DNA of 25,646 bases from Opitutales bacterium UBA7389 (GTDB taxonomy: Bacteria; Verrucomicrobiota; Verrucomicrobiia; Opitutales; Opitutaceae). How positions within the stretch are numbered: the stretch's first letter is position 1; every line of letters starts with the position of its first letter. The position numbers and the translations under genes were made by a program. The DNA lies in contig DKNL01000295.1 in the NCBI GenBank assembly GCA_002474325.1, forward strand, positions 3,020-28,665, given 5' to 3'. Below are positions 7,845 to 15,293 of the stretch, one piece after another. The notes beneath the pieces are model-generated. The model saw only the letters and a program-made list of their open reading frames with translations. It had not been told where the DNA came from and did not search any database.

Positions 7845-9440
7845 GTGAATTATCCCTATTTTAAGGCGTATTTACTGGTTCTCGTCGTCGGACTGATGAT
7901 TTTTTCGAATCCGGCCAAAGCCGGTAGTCGCCCGAACATTCTATTTTGCATCATGGACGATGCGTCCTACATGCATATGAGCGCTTACGGATGCGAGTGG
8001 ATGGACACTCCAGGATTCGACCGCTTGGCAGAGAAGGGGATTCTGTTTCAGAACGCTTATACGCCGAATGCCAAGTGTGCTCCTTCGCGATCGAGCATAT
8101 TGACGGGGCGCAATTCCTGGCAGCTGGAAGAAGCGGCCAACCACATAGTCAATTTTCCCGCCAAGTTCAAAACCTTCCCGGAGGCTCTCCGGGAGAGTGG
8201 CTACCAAATAGGGCGGACGGGCAAAGGATGGGGGCCCGGCGAACCCGGCCAGATTGATGGAAAACCACGGGTGCTGATCGCCAAGGAGATTGCTTCGGCC
8301 AAGTTACCTGAAAAGCCAACTAGGGCTATTTCCAACAAGGACTACGCAGGGAATTTCGAACTCTTTCTGGACAAGTCAGATTTGGATAAGCCCTGGTTCT
8401 TCTGGTACGGTTCGCATGAACCGCATCGACGCTATGAATACGGATCGGGCCAAAATCTGGGTGGCAAGAGCATCGACGATATCAACGAGGTTCCGGGATT
8501 CTGGCCGGACAGTGAAGTCGTTCGCAACGACATGCTCGATTATGGCTTGGAAATCGAGCACGCGGATAGCCATCTCTTGAGAATGATCGAAATGCTGGAG
8601 GACCGAGGGGAGTTGGAGAATACTTTGATACTAATGACATCCGACAACGGTATGCCTTTTCCTAGGGGCAAAGCCCAAGAGTACGAGTACTCGAACCACA
8701 TGCCCTTGGCGATGATGTGGCCTGCGGGGATCCGCAATCCGGGCCGGGTAGTGGAAGATATGGTGAGCTTTGTCGATTTCGCTCCGACTTTTCTCGAAGT
8801 AGCGGGTATCCGTTATACGGATTCGGGCATGATGTCTTCTCCGGGGAAAAGCTTGGTCAATATCTTCAAGTCGAGGAAGGCGGGCCAAGTAGATCCAAAG
8901 CGCGAATACGTGGTCATCGGAAAAGAGCGACACGATTTTAGCCGGCCTAATAATCAAGGCTATCCGATTCGCGGTATCGTCGGAAAAGGCTACATTTATC
9001 TTTATAACTATAAGATTGGTCTTTGGCCGGCAGGGAATCCGGAACTGGGCTATCTGGATGTCGATGGCGGGCCCACGAAAACGGAAATCCTGGAGCTATT
9101 CCGTTCAGGAAAGGACCGGTCGTACTGGGACTTGTCTTTCGGGAAGCGCAAGACCAACGAGGAGTTCTTCGATTTGGTTAACGACCCGGACTGTCTTAAC
9201 AATCTGGCGGATGATGAACGTTTGACCGCAGTGAAAGCGAAGATGAAGGCCCGACTTGGGGAAACGCTGACGGTCCAGAAGGATCCACGTCACTTGGGCA
9301 ATGGAGACGTGTTCGACAATTATGGATACTCGCGTAATTTAGCTTGGAACTTTTACGAGAAATACATGGCCGGTGAGGAAAGCAAAGCCAATACCGGCTG
9401 GGTGAATGAGTCGGACTACGAATCGGAGCCCTTGGACTAG
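7845..9440 (+). CDS. Secreted type I sulfatase (formylglycine-dependent)
   Basis: A 531-aa arylsulfatase-superfamily enzyme with a signal peptide at residues 1-26 (hydrophobic YLLVLVVGLMIF, cleavage after AKA). The metal-binding start RPNILFCIMDD gives D38/D39. The maturation motif C78-A-P-S-R82 is followed by SSILTGR, so C78 should be converted to formylglycine by a sulfatase-maturating enzyme encoded elsewhere. Later, SDNGMPFPRGK supplies the distal Asp/Asn metal ligands and a Lys. The block NAKCAPSRSS...NSWQLEEAANH marks a clade often annotated as N-sulfoglucosamine-sulfohydrolase-like in Bacteroidetes and Verrucomicrobia; the true sulfated substrate is unknown. The start is GTG at 7845; AGGA sits too close to it to act as a normal ribosome-binding site, but this start gives a proper signal peptide. 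Confidence 0.92.
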   Translation: MNYPYFKAYLLVLVVGLMIFSNPAKAGSRPNILFCIMDDASYMHMSAYGCEWMDTPGFDRLAEKGILFQNAYTPNAKCAPSRSSILTGRNSWQLEEAANHIVNFPAKFKTFPEALRESGYQIGRTGKGWGPGEPGQIDGKPRVLIAKEIASAKLPEKPTRAISNKDYAGNFELFLDKSDLDKPWFFWYGSHEPHRRYEYGSGQNLGGKSIDDINEVPGFWPDSEVVRNDMLDYGLEIEHADSHLLRMIEMLEDRGELENTLILMTSDNGMPFPRGKAQEYEYSNHMPLAMMWPAGIRNPGRVVEDMVSFVDFAPTFLEVAGIRYTDSGMMSSPGKSLVNIFKSRKAGQVDPKREYVVIGKERHDFSRPNNQGYPIRGIVGKGYIYLYNYKIGLWPAGNPELGYLDVDGGPTKTEILELFRSGKDRSYWDLSFGKRKTNEEFFDLVNDPDCLNNLADDERLTAVKAKMKARLGETLTVQKDPRHLGNGDVFDNYGYSRNLAWNFYEKYMAGEESKANTGWVNESDYESEPLD

Positions 9441-9550
9441 CGAAAAGAATTTTTAGACAGGATCCGCCCCGCTTGCGGAAGGCCAGCATGACTTTCAATG
9501 CAATGCCTCTTAACTTTTTATCAGATTTCCGTAGCTTTTTTCGAAGGCTT

Positions 9551-9622
9551 GTAGGAGCGGGTTTATTTCGCGATGATCCCAACAGGGATGCTGTCGAAAT
9601 CGCGGGATAAACCCGCCCCTAC
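9551..9622. repeat. REP/BIME-like long hairpin
   Basis: The left arm 9551-9574 (GTAGGAGCGGGTTTATTTCGCGAT) pairs with the right arm 9599-9622, with one A/C mismatch and two G-T wobbles over 24 positions. Inside the loop is a second small stem, ATCCC (9576-9580) against GGGAT (9585-9589). The outer arm resembles the GTAGGAGCGGG-type repetitive extragenic palindromes seen in several bacterial groups. It lies between two same-strand genes, 110 bases after the sulfatase stop, and may terminate or stabilise transcripts. Confidence 0.7.
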
Positions 9623-9686
9623 GCTCGACTATAACTTAAATTGACTCGCAATGGGTGAGGCGGGATCATGCCAGTAATCCTGATAT

Positions 9687-9695
9687 AGGAGGTGA
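9687..9695 (+). promoter_or_regulatory. Orphan Shine-Dalgarno-like AGGAGGTGA
   Basis: A perfect match to the 16S anti-Shine-Dalgarno complement, but 33 bases before the GTG start at 9729, with an in-frame TGA (9693-9695) between. No start codon at proper spacing opens a usable frame. Probably coincidental, or a relic of another leader. Confidence 0.2.
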
Positions 9696-9728
9696 ACGCA
9701 TCCTGTTAATCAACAAAGTTTCTACATA

Positions 9729-11378
9729 GTGCGCGCTCTTTTCTCCATAATCTCTATATCCTCTTCAGCGCTTTTCCCTAGTCCTTTGTTTGCAGAGATT
9801 CAACTGCCGGCGATATTTGGGGATCACATGGTTCTCCAGCAAGAAATCGGTGCACCGATCTGGGGGTGGGCGGATCCGGGTGAATCGATATCGATATCGG
9901 GAAGTTGGGGAAGGCGGGCGACTGCCGAAGCCGATACCAATGGAAAGTGGATGGCATTTCTGGATACCCCATCTCATGGCGGGCCTTACTCAGTAGAAAT
10001 TCGAGGCGAGAATCGGATAACTTTGAGGAACGTACTGATTGGAGAGGTCTGGCTTTGCGCCGGCCAATCCAATATGGGCTGGCGACTGTCGGCTACGATG
10101 GAAGGGCCGCAAGACGCGGCGTCAGCGGATTTTCCCGATATCCGAATATTCCGTTCCGAGCGGGCTCACTCCCATCAGCCACAAGAGGATGTGGTAGCGG
10201 AGTGGAAGGTTTGCGATCCGGCGTCAGCGGCGACGTGCTCGGCGGTGACTTTCTATTTCGCTCGCAAGTTGCAAAGGAAGTTGGGCATTCCCATTGGCGT
10301 GGTGCTGCAGCCCTATGCGGGCACGCCTATAGAGGGGTGGATGCCCAAGAAGGTTCAATTGGACGACCCGCGTACGCTGAGTGCAATCCAAGAAGCTGAC
10401 GAAGAGTCTGCCAAATACGACTTAGCGAAAGCCGAGGCTCAATTGGCTCGGGCGACGGAAGCCTGGAAACGAGGAGAGCGTAGGGCCCAGCCGAAGCTTC
10501 GGACTCCGGCTAACTGGGGCCATCAGTATCCAGGAAACATTTTCAACGGGATGATTCATCCGGTGCGGCCATTTGGAATTCGTGGGGCGATTTGGTATCA
10601 AGGCGAACGCAATGCCAAGGATGTCGCTCAAGCCGCCAATTACGAGCGGCAACTGTCGCTGTTGATTGATTACTATCGTTCGTCTTGGAACGAGTTTTCC
10701 AACGGTAATGTATCCAAGAATTTCCCTTTTTATTTCGTTCAGCTACCCAGTTGGTTAGCTGAGCAAAGCGAACCGGTCGAGCCTGATGCGGCCTGGGCCG
10801 TGAGTCGGGACATAATGCGTCGCGTCGCGAATATGGTCCCCAACACGGGCACTGCGGTTTCTCTGGACACAGGGGATGCCATCCTGCTGCACCCGAAGGA
10901 TAAAAAACCAATCGGCATTCGCTTGGCTTATTTGGCCCTGAAAGGAACGTACGGAAAGCCGATTGTCGATATGGGCCCAATTTACCAATCACATAAGCGA
11001 GTGGACGATAAACTCGTTTTGACATTCGAATCGGTTGGGTCCGGCCTGGTAACGGGTAAACCAGGACCATTGGACAGCTTCGCCATCGCTGGCCAAGATC
11101 GGAAATTTGTTTGGGCCGATGCGACGATAAAAGGCGATTCAATCGTCTTATCAGCTGAGGGAATCAGTGAGCCTGAAGCCGCTCGCTACGCCTGGGCTAT
11201 GAACCCATCCAAGCGGAATTTGCTCTACAATCGCGAAGGGCTTCCCGCATCCCCCTTCCGAACAGATGATTGGGCACTGTATGATGCCGAAAACTACGTT
11301 CCCGCCCCTCAAGATAAACCCGTACAGCCAGATGGGTACTCGCAATCGGAGGTTTGGCGCCCGACGATGACGCAGTGA
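9729..11378 (+). CDS. Secreted sialate O-acetylesterase-like SGNH esterase
   Basis: A 549-aa protein with a signal peptide at residues 1-22 (cleavage after LFA) and the family's opening IQLPAIFGDHMVLQ. The N-terminal beta-domain is followed by the SGNH catalytic domain: block I WLCAGQSNM with nucleophile S114, the WYQGE block at 289-293, and H388 in the block LLHPKDK. These match sialate O-acetylesterases (carbohydrate esterase-like; DUF303/SASA family), which in environmental bacteria commonly remove O-acetyl groups from polysaccharides rather than from sialic acid. Residue R294 in GERNA replaces the serine usual at that spot (GESNA). The start is GTG, with no Shine-Dalgarno site at proper distance. 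With the neighbouring sulfatase it fits stepwise removal of sulfate and acetyl decorations from a glycan outside the cytoplasm. Confidence 0.9.
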   Translation: MRALFSIISISSSALFPSPLFAEIQLPAIFGDHMVLQQEIGAPIWGWADPGESISISGSWGRRATAEADTNGKWMAFLDTPSHGGPYSVEIRGENRITLRNVLIGEVWLCAGQSNMGWRLSATMEGPQDAASADFPDIRIFRSERAHSHQPQEDVVAEWKVCDPASAATCSAVTFYFARKLQRKLGIPIGVVLQPYAGTPIEGWMPKKVQLDDPRTLSAIQEADEESAKYDLAKAEAQLARATEAWKRGERRAQPKLRTPANWGHQYPGNIFNGMIHPVRPFGIRGAIWYQGERNAKDVAQAANYERQLSLLIDYYRSSWNEFSNGNVSKNFPFYFVQLPSWLAEQSEPVEPDAAWAVSRDIMRRVANMVPNTGTAVSLDTGDAILLHPKDKKPIGIRLAYLALKGTYGKPIVDMGPIYQSHKRVDDKLVLTFESVGSGLVTGKPGPLDSFAIAGQDRKFVWADATIKGDSIVLSAEGISEPEAARYAWAMNPSKRNLLYNREGLPASPFRTDDWALYDAENYVPAPQDKPVQPDGYSQSEVWRPTMTQ

Positions 11379-11418
11379 GGAGTGCCTAGTCTCTTCATCT
11401 CCAGGCTTAATATTCTGC

Positions 11419-11440
11419 TCCCGCTGAAGTGGGACCAGGT
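11419..11440. terminator. Possible bidirectional terminator between convergent genes
   Basis: TCCCGC (11419-11424) pairs with GTGGGA (11429-11434) around a TGAA loop, with one wobble; GTTTT follows shortly after. It lies in the 139-base gap between the convergent esterase and phosphatase genes. Its sequence resembles the CTCCCGC...GCGGGA core of the repeat at 7647-7663, so it may be a degenerate copy of that family. Confidence 0.35.
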
Positions 11441-11517
11441 TTTAAGATAGCAGCAATTGTTCCCACTACCTCGAAAAATGGCCTGCTAGGGCTTGGCTAG
11501 TCCGAGTCTTTGCATTC

Positions 11518-12342
11518 CTACTCAGAAGCGAGACCAAGTGCATCCTGAACGGCAAGTACCCATCCCTCTGGACCAATGGCCGATATGCGCTTCAGATTGT
11601 CGACATCCATCTCGTTCCAATCGCCCCTTGGAGTTTGCACTAGGTAGGGATAGTCTACGGAATCGAGCATTTCGAAATCGTTGGCGCTGTCGCCGATGCC
11701 AATCGAGTGCCAGCGATCTCCCGTCATCGCCCCAAAACCATCGACAACAATTTTGAGAGCCCGCCCCTTGTTGCAGTCAATCGAGGTGACCGTGTGGAAA
11801 CGCCCTCCGGGTAGGCAGTGTAAGCCCATGGGCTGAAAGGCTGCGTTTATGTTGCTCCAGGTTTCCGCATCTAGGGAAGCTGTGAGCGTTTCGCTAAAGT
11901 CGCGATTTCGGGCTTGGCGGGCCCCTCCCTCATCGAAGCCAGTGATTTTGGATAGTTCTCTGTCGGAAAATTCATGATACGGCTTCAGATCGAGGTCCAA
12001 AGCATCGGACACCACACTAATTTGCCGACGTATGAACTCCGAACCGTCCCCGAACGATATCAGGCGTCCACCGTCCACAGTTTGAGTTCCAGGCAGATCG
12101 TTGAGAGCGCTGTAGGAGTCTGGAAAATAGATTCCCGCTCCGTTCTCGACAATGCAGGGAACAGTAATCCCAATCGAGCCCATCAAAGCGCGTTGCTCCA
12201 CCAGAGTTTTGGAGGAGCAGAATATAATGGGAACGCCCCGATTTATGATATCACGGGCAAGGGGAGTGGCTACCTCGGGCGAATAGGTATCGAAGTCGAT
12301 AAAGGTGCCATCGAGATCGGTAAATATGATGCTCGATTCCAT
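11518..12342 (-). CDS. mpgP: Mannosyl-3-phosphoglycerate phosphatase (HAD superfamily, Cof-type)
   Basis: A 274-aa HAD-IIB phosphatase. Motif I is D9-L-D-G-T, with nucleophile D9 and acid D11. Motif II is CSSKT (S43-T46), motif III is K192, and motif IV is GDSANDFEML (D218, D222). The SSKT signature and the fit of length and spacing match mannosyl-3-phosphoglycerate phosphatases, which release mannosylglycerate from its phosphorylated precursor in the cytoplasm. Assignment is strengthened by the synthase gene 27 bases upstream on the same strand, so the pair forms a two-step operon for the compatible solute mannosylglycerate. A specificity close to glucosyl-3-phosphoglycerate is the main alternative. 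No Shine-Dalgarno site precedes the ATG. Confidence 0.92.
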   Translation of the reverse strand: MESSIIFTDLDGTFIDFDTYSPEVATPLARDIINRGVPIIFCSSKTLVEQRALMGSIGITVPCIVENGAGIYFPDSYSALNDLPGTQTVDGGRLISFGDGSEFIRRQISVVSDALDLDLKPYHEFSDRELSKITGFDEGGARQARNRDFSETLTASLDAETWSNINAAFQPMGLHCLPGGRFHTVTSIDCNKGRALKIVVDGFGAMTGDRWHSIGIGDSANDFEMLDSVDYPYLVQTPRGDWNEMDVDNLKRISAIGPEGWVLAVQDALGLASE

Positions 12343-12369
12343 TTGGTTGTTTCCACTACCGGCCTGACA

Positions 12370-13557
12370 TCAGGCTCGTACAGTGACCGCATTAAAGTTG
12401 AGGGCCTCATCGCATCCCGCCAAGAATGAATCCAAATCTAACTGGGAGAGGGATGGATACTTACGTACAGGGGCAATGACTTCTGGGGATTCTTCGCCGC
12501 GACGGGCTTCGACATTCTCCATGATTTCTCGCTTAAGCAGCTCGGGACATAGGTCCGAGTGATAGATTACGGAAAGGGAAGCGTCGATCATGTCCTCAAC
12601 ATGGTCTTCCCCTTTCGACTCGTGCATATGCGGGTTGCGAGACTCTAGTTGGCAGATCGTAATGTTCTCCTGCATCGGTTCCATTTCGTCTGAATCGATG
12701 ATGCCTCCATACTTTTCGAGCAAATTGATGAAGTGATTGGTCTCCACTGCATAGCCCGCTGCGTATTCGAGTTTTAATGCCAGATCGACAGTTAAGGCGT
12801 GTTCGCCAGCGTTTCCCGTTTTTACGATTTCAGTTTCGAAACCGCTGAAGTGAGTTAGCAGCCGATTCAGCATCATGTTGGAGTTGACTGAACTTCGCCC
12901 CCACTTGGCGAAAAACAAGCTGCTCTCCATGATCTTGGGTTTTGAATGCCAGGATATCCGCACAAATGTGTTGGAAGTCTGGTTCATGGCGAATCCGGCT
13001 GCGTATTCATAAACGTACTCCAAAACAGCTCCAGGAAAATAGTTGTCGCTGTCTACGAACCCCAAATATTTTTTCCCTAGCCATTTCGCCATCAACGTAC
13101 CGACAATCATGCCTTCAGCCTTGCCTGAACGGACAAGCCCTTTCTCGTCGATGAGATCGGCATAGCCCGCATCGACGAATGCTTTGGCTAGCCCGGGATC
13201 TTTCTGATGGACCACCAGAATCTTTTTCCCAGTGAACTTCCCGTAGTTTTCCAAGGCCTCTTTCTCGAGCTTGAATCTATCAATCGGTCCGCGAGGGCTG
13301 TTGGACACAACAATGACCTGACAAGGGCTAGGAATGCCGACAAGCACTCCTTCGATCAATTTCAAGCGCTCGTTTTTGACCGGAACGACAATAGCCATCT
13401 CCCTCATGCGGTCGTAAAGAACCTCTGAGGGGATCCGCTCGATCACGCTATCCTGACCATGGATGCCTTCCCCGCCATCAAGTTCGTAAACCTTTTGTAG
13501 GCCATAGATTTGCAAGGAGCCGATACGCTCGCATTCTCTTGGTATTTCTATTCTCAT
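12370..13557 (-). CDS. mpgS: Mannosyl-3-phosphoglycerate synthase (GT55)
   Basis: A 395-aa GT-A glycosyltransferase counted from the ATG at 13557; a longer open frame exists upstream but the family begins at MRIEIPRE. Features seen: nucleotide-sugar-binding start AIVVPVKNE (residues 55-63), the DxD metal motif D169-S170-D171 in GFVDSDNYFPGA, the conserved G251-E-H253 block and H310 in RNPH. Length and motif positions agree with the Thermus-type synthase (about 390 aa). It joins GDP-mannose to 3-phosphoglycerate, and the next gene removes the phosphate. Mannosylglycerate accumulates under salt or heat stress in Thermus and Rhodothermus and is known in the planctomycete Rhodopirellula, so a marine relative is plausible. 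Confidence 0.94.
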   Translation of the reverse strand: MRIEIPRECERIGSLQIYGLQKVYELDGGEGIHGQDSVIERIPSEVLYDRMREMAIVVPVKNERLKLIEGVLVGIPSPCQVIVVSNSPRGPIDRFKLEKEALENYGKFTGKKILVVHQKDPGLAKAFVDAGYADLIDEKGLVRSGKAEGMIVGTLMAKWLGKKYLGFVDSDNYFPGAVLEYVYEYAAGFAMNQTSNTFVRISWHSKPKIMESSLFFAKWGRSSVNSNMMLNRLLTHFSGFETEIVKTGNAGEHALTVDLALKLEYAAGYAVETNHFINLLEKYGGIIDSDEMEPMQENITICQLESRNPHMHESKGEDHVEDMIDASLSVIYHSDLCPELLKREIMENVEARRGEESPEVIAPVRKYPSLSQLDLDSFLAGCDEALNFNAVTVRA

Positions 13558-13807
13558 AGGGCTTTTGATCGTTTTTAAGCGCCAGTGAGCGCATCTGCAT
13601 ACGAGCAGATTGAGTGCCAAGCAGCTTTTTGGGGGAGACCGTTGCGTGCACGTGGCGTAAGTTTAAGCGAATTAGAAAGGGGGCTCGAATTCGCCATCCT
13701 TGCACGTGCTCCGTCCTCGATAGGCACGAGACGTGCTTTAGTAAATCGATTCTCGATTCGAGTCAGCTGAAGCAGCCAGTACGGATTCGAAAAGACATTT
13801 CTGCTCA
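13558..13807. promoter_or_regulatory. Divergent promoter region of the mannosylglycerate module
   Basis: 250 bases between the start codons of the synthase (leftward) and the hydrolase (rightward). It must carry both promoters. No protein-like frame is credible here. It holds three GCACG/CGTGC motifs (13645-13736) and a further short palindrome, CTCGA-T-TCGAG (13752-13762). Confidence 0.7.
13645..13736. promoter_or_regulatory. Three operator-like GCACGTG palindromic motifs
   Basis: Site 1 is the palindrome CGTGCACG (13645-13652), which extends into TGCACGTG (13647-13654). Site 2 contains the same TGCACGTG (13701-13708) and the palindrome GCACGTGC (13702-13709). Site 3 is GCACG-AGA-CGTGC (13724-13736). 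The CACGTG cores of sites 1 and 2 are 54 bases apart, about five helical turns. Position midway between divergent genes of one pathway suggests a shared regulator; no regulator gene is nearby. Motif recurrence is seen; function is inferred. Confidence 0.45.
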
Positions 13808-15106
13808 ATGAAAACCCAAAATCTAGAAAAACCCTGGACTGACGTTGAACTGGATCAACGGGCGATCGCCATCCTTCGCGAGAATGAATGGGGGGATTAC
13901 ACGCTTCCTACTTTGGGCCTTTACCCGTATCAATGGAACTGGGACAGTATGTTTGTGGCTCTCGGGTTTTCGGAGTTCGATCTCGATAGGGCCTGGAGGG
14001 AGGTGGAAACCTTGTTTCAGGGCCAATGGAACAACGGCATGGCTGCCCACATAGTCTTCCGACGGGATGATCCCAGCTACTTCCCAGGGCCTAAAATCTG
14101 GAATTCGGGCCAGAATCCACCAACATCGGGATGTTCTCAGCCTCCGGTAGCGGCGACGATTGTCCGAGATCTTTACGAAGCTGATCCAGAAGTTGGTTTG
14201 CCCTGGCTAAAAATGATTTTCCCGAAACTGATGGCGTGGCATAGGTGGTTTCACACAATGCGTGTGATCAGTGGAGGTTCCGCGATCGCGGTCACCCACC
14301 CTTGGGAATCTGGACGTGACAACTCGCCCGATTGGGATTGCGCCTTAGCCAATGTCGACCCATCCGGAATCGCTCCCTACAAACGCCGCGATATCGAGCA
14401 TGTTGATCCCGTCATGCGACCGACGAATGAGGAGTATGACCGGTATCTTAAGCTGGTTGAGTATGGCGTCGAATCGGGGTGGGACCATGCTCACATTACT
14501 CGAGAGGGCCCCTTCGCCGTAGCGGATCCAGGCGTATCCTTTATCTTGATGCGTTCTGATAAGGATCTGCTGGAGCTGGCCAAGATCCTGAATGCCGAAG
14601 ATTCGGCAAAGGAAATCAAGTCCTGGCTCTATCATGCGGAAGAGGCTGCCGACTACTTGTGGTCGGAGGCACTGGGAGCCTATGCGGCCCGCGACCTGCG
14701 AACGGATGAGCACGCGAGTGGCGTTTCTAGTGTAGCGTTCTTAACTTACTACGCGGGAGTTTCCACCCCGAGAAGGGACGCGAAATTGCAAGCGACTTTG
14801 AGACGCATTTTGAATGCGACAAGATTTAGTCTGCCGAGCTTCGATCCCGAGCATCCCAAATTCGATGCTCGACGGTATTGGCGCGGTCCCGTTTGGGCCA
14901 TAATCAACTACATGGTAGCTCGTGGGCTTTCCGAATACGGATTCGAAAGAGAAGCTCGTAAGCTGCAGGTCGATACCCGCAACGCGATCCGGGAATCCGG
15001 GTTCTACGAATATTTCAATCCGATCAATGGAGAAGGGGCGGGGGGCAACCAGTTTGCCTGGACAGCAGCGATCTGGCTAGCCTGGGCATCGCCCACGACG
15101 GAATGA
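13808..15106 (+). CDS. GH63-like mannosylglycerate (or glucosylglycerate) hydrolase
   Basis: A 432-aa (alpha/alpha)6-barrel glycosidase without a signal peptide, so cytoplasmic. Visible blocks are YPYQWNWDSMF (residues 40-49), HPWESGRDNSPDWD (164-177), YWRGPVWAIINYM (357-369), and FYEYFNP followed by GAGGNQFAWTAA (399-421). D175/D177 or a neighbouring acid, together with E401, are the likely catalytic pair by analogy with GH63-type glycosylglycerate hydrolases (MgH of Thermus and Rubrobacter, GgH of mycobacteria). Its length fits that small single-domain class. It starts 250 bases from the divergent synthase gene, so the natural substrate is probably the mannosylglycerate made next door, with mannose and glycerate released when the solute is no longer needed. 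Glucosylglycerate is the main alternative. Confidence 0.82.
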   Translation: MKTQNLEKPWTDVELDQRAIAILRENEWGDYTLPTLGLYPYQWNWDSMFVALGFSEFDLDRAWREVETLFQGQWNNGMAAHIVFRRDDPSYFPGPKIWNSGQNPPTSGCSQPPVAATIVRDLYEADPEVGLPWLKMIFPKLMAWHRWFHTMRVISGGSAIAVTHPWESGRDNSPDWDCALANVDPSGIAPYKRRDIEHVDPVMRPTNEEYDRYLKLVEYGVESGWDHAHITREGPFAVADPGVSFILMRSDKDLLELAKILNAEDSAKEIKSWLYHAEEAADYLWSEALGAYAARDLRTDEHASGVSSVAFLTYYAGVSTPRRDAKLQATLRRILNATRFSLPSFDPEHPKFDARRYWRGPVWAIINYMVARGLSEYGFEREARKLQVDTRNAIRESGFYEYFNPINGEGAGGNQFAWTAAIWLAWASPTTE

Positions 15107-15135
15107 GCGTCCAGTAGGTCGCGATATACATCTTT

Positions 15136-15173
15136 GATGGTAGGGCTGACTGGGGACAGTCAGCCCTACCATC
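15136..15173. terminator. 17-bp perfect hairpin with GGGA loop, between convergent genes
   Basis: GATGGTAGGGCTGACTG (15136-15152) is followed by GGGA and then its exact complement (15157-15173). It starts 30 bases after the hydrolase stop and lies in the gap before the convergent sulfatase stop. As RNA it would be a long uninterrupted stem capped by a GNRA-type tetraloop. No T-run follows on the plus strand. It could act as a bidirectional terminator, mRNA stabiliser or REP element. Confidence 0.6.
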
Positions 15174-15293
15174 TTCGAAGCATTCGTGTAGGCCCTGAAA
15201 GAGAAGTCATCGTTCCTCGAACCTTCCGATTCCCAATTGTTCCGATTCACTCATAGTGGCGTGCTTTTATTACTGTGCCTCGATTAATAGCCT

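Noticed and set aside
7845..9440. Alkaline phosphatase or phosphonate monoester hydrolase instead of sulfatase
   Set aside because: The CAPSR motif and the following SSILTGR block are sulfatase-typical; phosphatases carry Thr/Ser at the nucleophile.
11974..12429. 151-codon plus-strand open frame opposite mpgP/mpgS
   Set aside because: Antisense shadow of two confidently identified genes.
13558..13620. N-terminal extension of mpgS by 21 codons to base 13620
   Set aside because: The extension has unrelated composition; the family starts at the ATG at 13557 (MRIEIPRE).
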